Shown piece by piece: positions 1 to 8,634 of a stretch of 64,000 nucleotides of DNA (position 1 is the stretch's first letter; each line of letters opens with the position of its first letter). A program made the translations under genes and the position numbers. The notes under the pieces are model-generated. The model did not search any database, was not told where the DNA came from, and saw only the letters and a program-made list of their open reading frames with translations. Source of the stretch: Myxococcales bacterium (GTDB taxonomy: Bacteria > Myxococcota_A > Polyangia > Polyangiales > Ga0077539); the NCBI GenBank assembly GCA_016792845.1, contig JAEUKH010000031.1, positions 162,716-226,715 on the forward strand, given 5' to 3'.

Positions 1-228
1 CGCGGCTTGCAGAAACGCGCCGTAGGGGTTGCCGTTCTCGGTGTTGACGTTCTTATCGCTGTCGAACGCGCCGTTGCGGACTTCGTCTTCTTTGAACTTG
101 TCGAGCCGGATGTTGACCGGCCCCGAGTACCCGACGGTGACGCCCTCGTCGGCGGCGTCGCCGCAGCCGACCAGCCCCGCGAGCACGACCCACCCGAGCC
201 CCAAGAAACCGCGACGTTCACGTTGCAT
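1..228 (-). CDS. Putative lipoprotein, N-terminal part only (runs off the left edge)
   Basis: Only the first 76 codons are in the window. The product starts MQRERRGFLGLG and has a short hydrophobic stretch ending in the lipobox LVGC (Cys about residue 21), so it should be an exported lipoprotein. After the Cys it is Asp/Gly-rich, with VGYSGPVNIRLDKFKEDEV, and no family is recognisable. The ATG lies inside the 3' end of the upstream gene (11 bp overlap with the gene ending at 218) and is preceded by a strong ribosome binding site (AGGAGGT, 233-239). It is therefore the third gene of a translationally coupled minus-strand lipoprotein operon. The function is unknown. Confidence 0.7.
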   Translation of the reverse strand, partial: MQRERRGFLGLGWVVLAGLVGCGDAADEGVTVGYSGPVNIRLDKFKEDEVRNGAFDSDKNVNTENGNPYGAFLQAA

Positions 229-1381
229 TGAGACCTCCTCGACGACGCCGACGGCGCACGAGCGCCGCCGCCAACCCGAGGCCCGCGAGCCACCGGGTCG
301 AAGCGCGGCCCGTGGTACGGCACCCGCAGCCGCCGTCTTCAACCCCCGTGTTGCCGCCGCCGCCGTCGGCCGTCGCGCCATCGGCGAGCGCCGCGGCGTC
401 GCCCGCGCCCCCGTCGAGGCGCTCGCAGCGGTTGATGCGACACACCGTGCCCGCGGGGCAGTTTCGCTCGCTGCAATCGCCCGTCACGCACTGGTCGTTG
501 GTCGACTCGTCGCAGACCTGCCCCATCGCGCAGACTCGCCCCAAGCACGGCGGCACACAATACGGAACGTCGCCGATCACGCGACACACCGTGCCCGGCT
601 GCATGCAGAAGAACCCGAGCTCGGGCTGCAACGTGCAGCGTTCGGTGATGCAGCGCCCGGCCACGCACACGCCCCCAGGGCACACGCACGGCCCCGCGTC
701 GACCTCAGGGGCCGCATCGGGGAATGAAGCAGGCACATCTTGGCTCACCATGCCCAGGTCGTTGGGCATCGCGGCGTCGGGCATCGACGCGGGCACGTCT
801 TGCCCCGGCGGAACGTCTTGCCCAGGCGGCACATCGACGCGCGTCATGGGCACATCTTGCCCAGGCGGCACATCTTGCCCAGACGGCACATCGACGCGCG
901 TCATGGGCACATCTTGCCCAGGCGGCACATCTTGCCCAGGCGGCACATCTTGCCCAGGCGGCACATCTTGCCCAGGCGGCACATCTTGCCCGAGCGGTCG
1001 ATCGCTCGGCGTGACCACGTCTTGCCCGGGCGGCACATCGCGCACCACGGTCACGTCTTGCCCAGGCGGCACGTCTTGCCCAGGCGGCACGTCGCTCGGC
1101 GCGCCCGCGTCGCCGCCGCCGACCCTGACGCACTGGCAGTCGCCGTTGCAACTCACCCATCCGGTGCGGCAGCCGCCGCCCGCGCGCGTGCCGCAAAAGG
1201 GCGCGAAGCCCGGGTCGCAGCCGTTGCTCGACGGCATCACGCACTGACCGGGGTAGTTGTGGCAGCCGTTGTTGCAGCTGCAACGGCCTTGGGCGAAGGC
1301 CGACGAGGGCGCGAGGGCGAACCCTGCGAAGGCGAGCGAGAGCGCGAACAGGGCGGCGCTGAGGGGGCGTCGTGAGCTCAT
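218..1381 (-). CDS. Secreted Cys-rich protein with DVPPGQ hexapeptide repeats and MYXO-CTERM-like tail
   Basis: The 387-residue product has a Sec signal peptide (MSSRRPLSAALFALSLAF, likely cleavage after AFA at residue 30), a Cys-rich segment (31-85), a long low-complexity linker made mainly of DVPPGQ units (about 91-230), a second Cys-rich domain (about 231-345), and a C-terminus with GGCGCR, a hydrophobic helix and the RRRRRR cluster. Such a Cys/helix/Arg tail is the layout of MYXO-CTERM sorting signals, which are processed and leave the protein on the cell surface; I infer that fate here. ATG at 1381 overlaps the stop of the upstream gene by 4 bp (ATGA). A much longer in-frame extension upstream of 1381 is not coding-like. 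No enzymatic domain is visible, so a structural or adhesive surface role is a guess. Confidence 0.85.
   Translation of the reverse strand: MSSRRPLSAALFALSLAFAGFALAPSSAFAQGRCSCNNGCHNYPGQCVMPSSNGCDPGFAPFCGTRAGGGCRTGWVSCNGDCQCVRVGGGDAGAPSDVPPGQDVPPGQDVTVVRDVPPGQDVVTPSDRPLGQDVPPGQDVPPGQDVPPGQDVPPGQDVPMTRVDVPSGQDVPPGQDVPMTRVDVPPGQDVPPGQDVPASMPDAAMPNDLGMVSQDVPASFPDAAPEVDAGPCVCPGGVCVAGRCITERCTLQPELGFFCMQPGTVCRVIGDVPYCVPPCLGRVCAMGQVCDESTNDQCVTGDCSERNCPAGTVCRINRCERLDGGAGDAAALADGATADGGGGNTGVEDGGCGCRTTGRASTRWLAGLGLAAALVRRRRRRGGLNAT
233..239 (-). promoter_or_regulatory. Ribosome binding site of the leftmost lipoprotein gene
   Basis: On the minus strand AGGAGGT stands 4 nt before the ATG at 228. It lies within the coding region of the preceding gene and fixes the start of the edge-truncated gene. 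Confidence 0.6.
791..1096 (-). repeat. 18-bp tandem repeat encoding DVPPGQ
   Basis: Roughly 17 in-frame copies of an 18-bp unit lie in the linker of the gene at 218-1381. About 925-1000 holds consecutive near-perfect copies, and a larger segment carrying MTRVDVP is itself duplicated. The period is a multiple of three, so copy-number change would lengthen or shorten the linker without a frameshift. Confidence 0.9.
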
Positions 1382-2334
1382 GGGTTGGGGCACCTCCGGC
1401 TGGTAAAGATCAAGGTAAAGGGTTGGGTGGCGCGCAGCGTGCGACCGCAGGCGTCGACGGCGGTGACTTCGAAGTTCCACGTGCCGCGGATGCCGAACAC
1501 GGCGAGGGGCGGCGCGTTGGTCTGGGGGCCGCCGACCTGGCGGCGAAACGTGTGGGGCCCCGGGCCCGTGACCGTCGGCGGGTTGGGCGGCGCGAGGGCG
1601 CCGTCGGGCGTGCGCCACACCGCGTTCACCGACGCGACGCCTGTGCTGCCCGTGACCTGTGCGACGAAGTTGTAGAACACCTGCATGTCGCTGGCCGTGC
1701 AGGTCTCGATCTCGGCATTGGCCGCGGGCGCCGTGATCTGAACGGCCCCGACCGCGGCGCACCCTGCGTCAACGCGCGGGCCCGTGTCGACCGCGTTCCC
1801 TGTATCGACGGCGTTGCCGGTGTCGAGACGCGGACCCGTGTCGACGACGTTGCCCGTGTCGACTGCGTTACCCGTGTCGACGACGTTGCCCGTGTCGAGG
1901 CGCGGGCCTGTATCGACTGCGTTGCCTGTATCGACGCGCGTGCCCGTGTCGACTGCGTTACCCGTGTCGACGACGTTGCCCGTGTCGGTCACCGCGCCCG
2001 CGTCGAGGCCGTTGCCCGTGTCGGGAGCGCTCGCCACATCGCGCGCCCCGCCAGCGTCGGACGACGCGCCGCCATCAACCGGGTCGCCCGCGTCGGTCGC
2101 GCCGCCGAGGTCGGTGACGACACCTTGGTCGAGAGGCGTCACCACGTCGCTGCCCGCCTCGGAGGAGGCCGGGCGATCGACCGTGACCGCCCCGTCGACA
2201 GGGCCCGCGTCGAGCGCCGCCGCGTCGCTGGGGTTGTGCGTCGCCTCGGGGCCACAGTGCACCGCCACCAAAGGCGCCAACAGGGAAAGGAGGAGCGGAA
2301 GAACACCGCTCAGACCGCCAGGAGAGCGCAGCAT
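1378..2334 (-). CDS. Putative lipoprotein with VDTGNA repeat linker and C-terminal beta-type domain
   Basis: Product of 318 residues. The start at 2334 gives a clean lipoprotein signal (MLRSPGGLSGVLPLLLSLLA, then VAVHC with Cys27); an in-frame ATG 27 bp further upstream is also possible. Residues 30-100 are Asp/Gly-rich and 103-190 form a hexapeptide repeat of the type VDTGNA/VDTGPR. The last ~125 residues (192-318) look like a folded Ig- or Big-like domain, with WRTPDG, GTWNFEVTAVDACGR and two Cys. It is the first gene of the lipoprotein operon and overlaps the next gene by 4 bp. No family is recognised. Confidence 0.8.
   Translation of the reverse strand: MLRSPGGLSGVLPLLLSLLAPLVAVHCGPEATHNPSDAAALDAGPVDGAVTVDRPASSEAGSDVVTPLDQGVVTDLGGATDAGDPVDGGASSDAGGARDVASAPDTGNGLDAGAVTDTGNVVDTGNAVDTGTRVDTGNAVDTGPRLDTGNVVDTGNAVDTGNVVDTGPRLDTGNAVDTGNAVDTGPRVDAGCAAVGAVQITAPAANAEIETCTASDMQVFYNFVAQVTGSTGVASVNAVWRTPDGALAPPNPPTVTGPGPHTFRRQVGGPQTNAPPLAVFGIRGTWNFEVTAVDACGRTLRATQPFTLIFTSRRCPNP
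1765..2028 (-). repeat. 18-bp tandem repeat encoding VDTGNA-type hexads
   Basis: About 14 imperfect copies of an 18-bp unit (GTCGACACGGGCAACGC-like on the coding strand) make up the linker of the lipoprotein at 1378-2334. The period is the same as in the neighbouring gene, but the encoded hexad is different. Confidence 0.85.
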
Positions 2335-2533
2335 GGGAGTGACAAAAACACTACAATACAAGCACTTTCAGCGACTCTGCATAAAGTCACAATCGACCGT
2401 ACCAGCCCTGCACAGCGCCGAGCCGAGGCCCGTCGCGATGCGCAACCGGCGTACGCCGACGGAGTGGGCTTCGGCGCGGTCGATCAACCCGATGCGCACC
2501 GCGGCGCAGAGCCCGAAGCGAGAGGGCGCGAGG
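2335..2533. other. 199-bp intergenic region, AT-rich on its left side
   Basis: This separates two minus-strand lipoprotein genes. The part at 2335-2400 is clearly less GC-rich than its surroundings and probably holds the promoter of the downstream operon (TATTGT on the minus strand near 2355 is a possible -10). No convincing -35 or hairpin is visible. Confidence 0.35.
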
Positions 2534-3478
2534 CTAAGGGCGCGACCACGGGAGCCAGCGTCGCAGCGGCGCGTCGTAGCGCAACACACGCTGCACCCTT
2601 GAGCACGGTCGAGACTCGCGCGCCAGCACCGGAAAGGGCTCAGGCACATCGGGCGCCGCGGCGTCGGGCGGCGCCTCGGGGCGCTCGACCGAGACACACC
2701 GCGCCCCGTCAAGCACCAGGTCGCGGCGCTGGTCGCCGTCGAGGTCGCGCACCGAGAGCGCGAGGCGGAGGCGGTCGCGACGATCGTCTTGGGGTTCGTC
2801 CCACATGACGGCTTCGGCGGCGACGCGGAGCGCGGGCACCGTCGAGAGCACAAAGAGCTCGCGCCGCACGATGTACCCGAGGCTCGTCACCGAGGGGGTA
2901 CAGTACCGAAGCACCAGGGCCACATCGGCCGCGCCGTCGCCGTCGAGGTCGCCCACCGCGCGATCGAACAAGCCCGGGACGCACTCCTCGGGCCCCTCCT
3001 CTTGCCCGAAGCGATTGAGCGAAAACTCCTCGACGGGCAGCGTCACGCGCCCCTCGACCACGGCCCGAGCGCCCGCCCTCCGGGTGAGCGCGACGCTCAG
3101 CTCGACCCCCGCGTTCACCGCGGTGTCTTGCGCAAAAATCAGGGCCATGAAGCGCCCCCGCCCGATGCCCTTCACGGGCCCGAGCACCCGAAACACCCCC
3201 GTGGCGTTGCCGCGCACGGCCTCGAGCACCGCGTCTTCGCTCGGCGCCTCGGGCACCGCCCCGTCGCTCACCGACCACTCGCGGGTCGGCACCGGCGGCA
3301 ACATCGGCAGCCCCGCGTCGTCGGGTAACAGCCCATCGCCCACATCGACCGCGCCCTCGAAGCGCCCGCCGTCGTGCCCTGCGTCATCGCGCGGCGCGAC
3401 GGCGTTGCGGCACCTGCAGCCCGGCGCGAAGGCTAGGCAGAGCAACACGGGCCACGCGCGGGTCGAGGGTCGCTCCAT
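2534..3478 (-). CDS. Putative lipoprotein with FG-GAP/VCBS-like acidic motifs
   Basis: The 314-residue product begins MERPSTRAWPVLLCLAFAPGC, a lipoprotein signal with Cys21. The mature part carries two Asp-rich motifs, DLDGDGAADVALVL and DLDGDQRRDLVLDG, of the FG-GAP/VCBS calcium-binding type found in beta-propeller surface proteins. Only two clear copies are present, so a full propeller is doubtful. It lies 55 bp downstream of trmFO on the same strand and may be cotranscribed. Ligand and role are unknown. Confidence 0.75.
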   Translation of the reverse strand: MERPSTRAWPVLLCLAFAPGCRCRNAVAPRDDAGHDGGRFEGAVDVGDGLLPDDAGLPMLPPVPTREWSVSDGAVPEAPSEDAVLEAVRGNATGVFRVLGPVKGIGRGRFMALIFAQDTAVNAGVELSVALTRRAGARAVVEGRVTLPVEEFSLNRFGQEEGPEECVPGLFDRAVGDLDGDGAADVALVLRYCTPSVTSLGYIVRRELFVLSTVPALRVAAEAVMWDEPQDDRRDRLRLALSVRDLDGDQRRDLVLDGARCVSVERPEAPPDAAAPDVPEPFPVLARESRPCSRVQRVLRYDAPLRRWLPWSRP

Positions 3479-3533
3479 CGTCGGCCGACGAGATCTACCC
3501 CAAGCCACCGCGAAGTTCACCACCCCCAATGGG

Positions 3534-4895
3534 TCACAGCCCGCTGAGGGCGGGAGGCCCGAGCCCCGCTTCGACCACCGCGAGCCACGCGTCGAGGTCG
3601 CCGAGGCCCCGCTCGGCCATCTTCTCGTACCGATCGCGTTTGGCCATGTTGCGCGGCAACGGGCCCACAAACGGCGGCACATGCGCCCAGGTGATATTGC
3701 TCGGCTGAAAGTCATCGTGGGGTGTGCGCAGGTGCGCCAGGAGCCCCCCAAACGCGCTCGTCGCGGGCGGGTCGGGCCGCACCTCGCCGCGCAGCGACGC
3801 GACGAGAAACACCGCCGCCAGGAGCCCGCACGCGGCGCTCTCAAGGTAGCCCTCGACCCCGGTGATCTGCCCCGCGAGAAAGACCCCCGGGGCGGCGTGC
3901 AGTTCGAGCGAGGGCGAGAGCACCTTCGGCGCGTTCACGAAGGTGTTCCGGTGCACGCTGCCGAAGCGCATGAACTCGGCCTCTTCGAGCCCGGGGATGC
4001 GTCGAAACACCTCGGCCTGCGCGGGGTAGGTCATCCGTGTTTGAAAGCCTACGATGTTGAAGGCCGTGCCGTTGGCGTCTTCCTGGCGCAGCTGCACCAC
4101 CGCGTAGGGCCGCTCTTTCTTGTGCGGGTTGGTGAGCCCGACGGGCTTCATGGGCCCGTACCGCAGCGTCTGGGCGCCCCGCGCGGCCATCACCTCGATG
4201 GGCAGGCAGCCCTCGAAATAGCGCACCTCTTCGAAGTCGCGGGCCTTGACCTTGTCGGCCTTGTCGAGGGCGTCGATGAAGCCCGCGTACTCGGCCTCGT
4301 CGAGGGCGCAATTGAGGTACGCGTCGTCGCCGCCCTTGTCGTACCGCGACTGGCGCCAGGCCTTCTCGAAGTTGATGCTGTCGGCCGCGATGATGGGCGA
4401 AATCGCGTCGTAGTAGGCGAGCTGCGTCTGGCCCAGGCGAGCCGCCAGGTCGGCCGCGAGGGCGTCACCGGTGAGCGGCCCGGTGGCCACGATGACGGGC
4501 CGCGCGTCGGGGAGCCGCGTGACCACGCCGTCGACGCGGGTGATGTTCGGGTGACCCGAGAGGGTCTCGGTGACGGCCACGCCGAAGCGCTCGCGGTCGA
4601 CCGCGAGGGCGCCCCCGGCGGGCACCCGGGTCGCGTCGGCGGCGGCCATGATGAGCGAGCCCGCGCGGCGCATCTCTTCTTTCAAGAGCCCCACCGCGTT
4701 CGAGAGCGACGCCCCCCGGAACGAGTTCGAACACACCATCTCGGCGAGGTAATCGCTCGTCTGCGCCGGGGTGCGCGCGAGGGGCTTCTGCTCGTAGAGC
4801 GTCACCCGCAGACCGCGCCGCGCGAGCTGCCACGCGGCCTCGGAGCCCGCGAGCCCGCCGCCCACCACAGACACCTGGGGTAGCATCGAATTCAT
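3534..4895 (-). CDS. trmFO: Methylenetetrahydrofolate--tRNA-(uracil-5-)-methyltransferase TrmFO
   Basis: Product of 453 residues, the usual TrmFO length. It is the folate- and FAD-dependent enzyme that makes 5-methyluridine at position 54 of the tRNA T-loop. The N-terminus carries the FAD dinucleotide fold VVGGGLAGSEAAW (GGGLAG, residues 12-17), followed by LYEQKP and the conserved EMVCSNSFRG. The C-terminal part contains AGQITGVEGYLESAA and GGLLAHL. The start at 4895 sits just before the flavin fold; MLPQ three codons later is an alternative. It follows topA after 43 bp, giving the order dprA-topA-trmFO seen in many bacteria. Confidence 0.95.
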   Translation of the reverse strand: MNSMLPQVSVVGGGLAGSEAAWQLARRGLRVTLYEQKPLARTPAQTSDYLAEMVCSNSFRGASLSNAVGLLKEEMRRAGSLIMAAADATRVPAGGALAVDRERFGVAVTETLSGHPNITRVDGVVTRLPDARPVIVATGPLTGDALAADLAARLGQTQLAYYDAISPIIAADSINFEKAWRQSRYDKGGDDAYLNCALDEAEYAGFIDALDKADKVKARDFEEVRYFEGCLPIEVMAARGAQTLRYGPMKPVGLTNPHKKERPYAVVQLRQEDANGTAFNIVGFQTRMTYPAQAEVFRRIPGLEEAEFMRFGSVHRNTFVNAPKVLSPSLELHAAPGVFLAGQITGVEGYLESAACGLLAAVFLVASLRGEVRPDPPATSAFGGLLAHLRTPHDDFQPSNITWAHVPPFVGPLPRNMAKRDRYEKMAERGLGDLDAWLAVVEAGLGPPALSGL

Positions 4896-4938
4896 GATTC
4901 TTTTTCGAAGGTTACGAGGTAGGTCGGGCCTGCGACGC

Positions 4939-7539
4939 TCAGGCCGAGGCGTCGTCGGCGGGGCCGCGCTTGCGGCTCTTGAGGGGCTGCGGGGCCTCGT
5001 CGCTCTCGACCTCGAGGGGCGCCTCGTAGCCGCACCCTTCGGCCACACACTTCTTCACCGGGTTCGCCTTCCCCCCCGCCAGCACGAGGAACTTCGCCCC
5101 ACACTTCGGGCACGGCTCCTTCACGGGCTGGAAGTACACCCGATAGTCGCACCCCACGTTCGGCGCCTTCTCGGCCTTCGCGCCCTTCGCGGGCTTCTCG
5201 ACCTTGGCGGCCTTGGCGGCCTTGGCGCCCTTCGCGGCCTTGGCGCCCTTCGCGGCGACCTTGGTGGCCGGCTCCGGGGCCGCCTCGACCACCGGCTCGG
5301 TGCGGTAGTTTGTGCAACCCCAGAAGGGCTTTCGGCCCTTGAGCGCGCCCACCTTGACGAGGTCACCGACCCCGCATTTCGGGCAGGTGATGCCCGAGGG
5401 CATGGGCGAGGTGTAATCGCACTCGGGGTCTTTCTTGCGCCACCCCGAGCACGACAGAAACTGCTCGTCTGAGCCGCGGCGGGTCTTCACCAAGAGGTCG
5501 CGCCCGCACTTGGGGCACTTGCGCCCCTCGAAGACCACCGGCGGCGGCGCGGGGTTCTCGTCGACGATGTTCTTGCACTTGGGGTACGCCGTGCAGGCGA
5601 AGTAGTCGCTGTTGGGCCCCCAGCGGCGCACCATGGGCGAACCGCACTTGTCGCAGACGCGGTCGCTCGGCTGCGCCTTGGGCCACCCCGCGCCGGGCTC
5701 CTTGGCGTTCTTCTCGGCGTCGACGAGGGTCTTGAAGGGCTTGTAGAGCCGGTCGACGAGCTTCACCCAGTCTTCGCTGCCGGCCTCGACCGAGTCGAGG
5801 TCTTTCTCGATCTTCGCGGTGAACTCGTAGTCGACGATGTTCGAGAAGCTCGCCCTGAGCCCGTGCGTCTTGGCGATGCCCAGCTTCGTGGGGATGAGCG
5901 CCCGGTCTTTCTTCTCGACGTAGTCGCGCGAGAGCACCTTCGAGACGATCTCGGCGTAGGTGCTCGGGCGCCCGATGCCCAGGTCTTCGAGGGCCTTCAC
6001 GAGGGTGCCTTCGTTGTACCGCGCCACGGGTTGGGTGAACTTCTGCTCGGTCATCACCCCGGGCGGCACCATGAGCTTCAGCACGTCGCCCTTTTCGAGC
6101 GGCGGGAGGCTCTTGTCTTCTTCGTCGCCCTCGCCCGCAGCGAGGTTCACGGCCTCGGCCTCGGCGTTGACGGCCTCTTCGCCCGCCACGGCCTCGGCGC
6201 TCTCGGTCGCCCCCTGCGCTTCGAGCCAGCCGGCGAACTTCAGCACCTGCCCCGAGGCGCGCAGCGCGAACTTCTTCTCGCTCGCCAGCGCCTCGATGAT
6301 CGCCGTGGTCTGGTCGTACACCGCCTCGGCCATCTGGCACGCGATGAAGCGCTCCCAGATGAGCTTGTAGACCTTGTACTCGTCGGGCTTGAGCGACTTC
6401 TTCACCGCGTCGGGGTGGTAGTCGGTCGAGGTCGGGCGAATGGCCTCGTGGGCGTCTTGGGCGCTCGACCGGGTCTTGAAGAAATTCGGCGTCGCGGGCA
6501 CGAACTCTTTGCCGAAGCGCTTGCCGATGTAGGCCCGCGCGGCGTCGAGGCTGTCGGTCGAGAGCCGCGTCGAGTCGGTACGCATGTACGTGATGAGCCC
6601 CACCGGCCCGTCGCTGCCGACGTCGATGCCTTCGTAGAGCCGCTGGGCGACCTGCATCGTGCGCGAGGCGCTAAAGCCCAGCCGATTGGCCGCGTCGCGC
6701 TGCAACGACGAGGTGATGTACGGCGGCGGCGCCCGACGGCGGCGCTCTTTCTTGTCGACGCTCGCCACGGTGAAGGTCGACTTCGACAGGTCGGCCACGA
6801 TGCCCTGGGCCTCGGCCCCGGTCGAGATCACGCGCTCGGTCGACTTCACCACGCGGTCGCGCGACGGCGTGACGACCTTCTTCGCCCCGGCCTCGATCAA
6901 CGAGGCGTGAAACGACGGCTTCGCGCGCCCCAAGAGCTCGACCCCCACGGGCCAGAACTCTTGCGGCACGAAGGCCCCGATCTCTTCTTCGCGGTCGACG
7001 ATGAGACGCAGCGCGGCCGACTGAACACGCCCCGCCGAGAGGTAGTGCCCGTTGACCTGGCGGCAGAGGCGCTTCCACAACACCGGCGAGAGCTCGTAAC
7101 CGATGAGGCGGTCGAGGATGCGCCGCGCTTGTTGGGCATTGAAGCGCGCCTCGTCGACCTGCCGCGGGCTCGCCAGCCCCTGCTGAACGCCCTTCTTCGT
7201 GATCTCGTGAAACTCGACACGGATCATGGGCTTCTTGGCCCCCTTGAGCTCGTGCGCGATGTGCCACGCGATGGCCTCGCCCTCGCGGTCAGGGTCAGGC
7301 GCGAGGAAGATCGTCTCTGACTCCTTCGCGGCCTTCTTCATCTCAGAGACCAGGCTCTTGTGGTCTTCAAGCACCTCATAGTGAGGCGCGTATCCGTGCT
7401 CGATGTCGACCTGAAGGCCCGACTTCGGAAGATCTCGGATGTGACCCTTGCTGGCCATCACCGTGTACCCCTTGCCGAGGTACTTCTGGATCGTCTTGGC
7501 TTTGGCCGGCGACTCCACGATGACGAGGGCGTTGCTCAT
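4939..7539 (-). CDS. topA: DNA topoisomerase I with Lys/Ala-rich insertion in a C-terminal zinc ribbon
   Basis: Product of 866 residues, type IA topoisomerase relaxing negative supercoils. The Toprim domain starts at MSNALVIVESPAKAKTI (Glu9) and has DPDREGE at 82-88; the catalytic Tyr is in ITYMRTDSTR (Tyr318). A Glu/Ala-rich insertion lies near 460-490 (EAVNAEAEAVNLAAGEG). After the catalytic core come CxxC zinc ribbons (CDKCG, CPKCG repeated, CPKCGVG, CPKCGAK). One ribbon is split by a 45-residue Lys/Ala-rich stretch (about 750-794) resembling histone-H1-like tails. ATG at 7539 matches the family N-terminus. Genome-wide supercoiling control is inferred from the family. Confidence 0.96.
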   Translation of the reverse strand: MSNALVIVESPAKAKTIQKYLGKGYTVMASKGHIRDLPKSGLQVDIEHGYAPHYEVLEDHKSLVSEMKKAAKESETIFLAPDPDREGEAIAWHIAHELKGAKKPMIRVEFHEITKKGVQQGLASPRQVDEARFNAQQARRILDRLIGYELSPVLWKRLCRQVNGHYLSAGRVQSAALRLIVDREEEIGAFVPQEFWPVGVELLGRAKPSFHASLIEAGAKKVVTPSRDRVVKSTERVISTGAEAQGIVADLSKSTFTVASVDKKERRRRAPPPYITSSLQRDAANRLGFSASRTMQVAQRLYEGIDVGSDGPVGLITYMRTDSTRLSTDSLDAARAYIGKRFGKEFVPATPNFFKTRSSAQDAHEAIRPTSTDYHPDAVKKSLKPDEYKVYKLIWERFIACQMAEAVYDQTTAIIEALASEKKFALRASGQVLKFAGWLEAQGATESAEAVAGEEAVNAEAEAVNLAAGEGDEEDKSLPPLEKGDVLKLMVPPGVMTEQKFTQPVARYNEGTLVKALEDLGIGRPSTYAEIVSKVLSRDYVEKKDRALIPTKLGIAKTHGLRASFSNIVDYEFTAKIEKDLDSVEAGSEDWVKLVDRLYKPFKTLVDAEKNAKEPGAGWPKAQPSDRVCDKCGSPMVRRWGPNSDYFACTAYPKCKNIVDENPAPPPVVFEGRKCPKCGRDLLVKTRRGSDEQFLSCSGWRKKDPECDYTSPMPSGITCPKCGVGDLVKVGALKGRKPFWGCTNYRTEPVVEAAPEPATKVAAKGAKAAKGAKAAKAAKVEKPAKGAKAEKAPNVGCDYRVYFQPVKEPCPKCGAKFLVLAGGKANPVKKCVAEGCGYEAPLEVESDEAPQPLKSRKRGPADDASA
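5158..5292 (-). repeat. Lys/Ala repeat insertion inside a TopA zinc ribbon
   Basis: Codes for a 45-residue linker rich in KGAKAAK and AKAEKAP units, inserted between the second Cys (FWGC) and the following GCDY of one C-terminal zinc ribbon. It is in frame, and GC-rich codon use is unchanged. Confidence 0.85.
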
Positions 7540-7638
7540 GACTCTCCTCTGCGGCGCAATCTGGTGAAAAGGGTCGCGGAGGATGCGCACCCTGCCGCCA
7601 TCGTCAAGTCTCACCCTGACCCGTGACGGCCCAGAGCT

Positions 7639-8634
7639 TCACCCGACCGACGCCTCGCCGAGGCGCGCGAAGGTCCCGCCTCCGCGGTCTTCTACCAACC
7701 CTGACAACAACAACGACAAGAGGCACTGCTGCACCTCTGCCGCTGAAAACCCCGTGCAACGTGCGATCTCATCGACGTGCCGCGGCGCCTTCGAGACGTT
7801 CTGGTACACGACCGCCTCGGGGCCGTCTAGCCTCGGCGTTGCCTCACCCCCCGCCTTCGCGTGTGCGCGCTCGACGCCCGCGCCACGCCCGCTCGCGCGC
7901 GAAGCCCGCCGCACCTCGCTCCGCGCGCGCGGCGCCGGCGCGAAGAGTGCGCCGTCGGGCGAGGCCAAGGCCCGCAAGACGTCTTCGGCGCCATAACACG
8001 GCGTCGCCCCGGCCCTGAGGAGCGCCACACACCCGAGGCCCACCTTGAGGTCAGGCGAGGCCGGCACCGCGAGGAGCCGCCGCCCGAGCCGCTGCGCATA
8101 CGCCGCGGTCTGGAGCGAGCCCGACGCGAGCGGCGCCCGCACCACCACCACCACGTCGGCGAGGGTCGCCACGAGCCCGTTGCGCCGCGCGAAGGTGAAG
8201 GGCTTGGGCGGCGTGTCGGGCTCGAACTGCGACACCAGCGCGCCGCCGTGTTCGAGCACCGCGTGGTAGAGGGCGTGGTGGCGCCGCGGGTACCAATGGT
8301 CGAGCCCCGCGGGCAACACCACGGCGGTGCGGCCCTTCACCGAGAGGGCACCGCGGTGGGCGGCCGCGTCGATGCCGAGAGCGCCGCCCGAGACCACGGT
8401 GAGGTTGGCCCGGGCGAGGTCGGCCGCGAGCTGCTCGGTGAAGCGCAGCGCGTAGGCGTCGGGGTGACGGGTGCCGACCAGCGCCACCAAGGGCGGCGCG
8501 AGCGCCGAGGGGTCGCCGTGGATCCACAGCGCGGGCCACTGCCCTGAGGCTTCGAGCCGCGCCGCAACAGGGAGCGACGCGCTGCGCGTCGGCGCCTCGG
8601 GGCGATCGAGAGAGAGAGGCTTCAGATGTGTCAT
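7639..8634 (-). CDS. dprA: DNA processing protein DprA (Smf)
   Basis: Product of 331 residues. DprA loads RecA onto single-stranded DNA during natural transformation. The Rossmann-like DprA core is clear: VALVGTRHPDA, VVSGGALGIDAAAHRGAL, LPAGLDHWYPRRH and FARRNGLVATLADVVVVV. A C-terminal winged-helix-like segment (VVYQNVSKAPRHVDEIA, FSAAEVQQCLLSLLLSG) follows an Arg/Ala-rich linker. ATG at 8634 gives a short N-terminus without the SAM-like domain of some homologues. It is the first gene of the dprA-topA-trmFO group, 99 bp upstream of topA. Confidence 0.93.
   Translation of the reverse strand: MTHLKPLSLDRPEAPTRSASLPVAARLEASGQWPALWIHGDPSALAPPLVALVGTRHPDAYALRFTEQLAADLARANLTVVSGGALGIDAAAHRGALSVKGRTAVVLPAGLDHWYPRRHHALYHAVLEHGGALVSQFEPDTPPKPFTFARRNGLVATLADVVVVVRAPLASGSLQTAAYAQRLGRRLLAVPASPDLKVGLGCVALLRAGATPCYGAEDVLRALASPDGALFAPAPRARSEVRRASRASGRGAGVERAHAKAGGEATPRLDGPEAVVYQNVSKAPRHVDEIARCTGFSAAEVQQCLLSLLLSGLVEDRGGGTFARLGEASVG

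Noticed and set aside
791..1096. CRISPR-like direct repeats
   Set aside because: The 18-bp units are contiguous without spacers and are in-frame codons of a linker.
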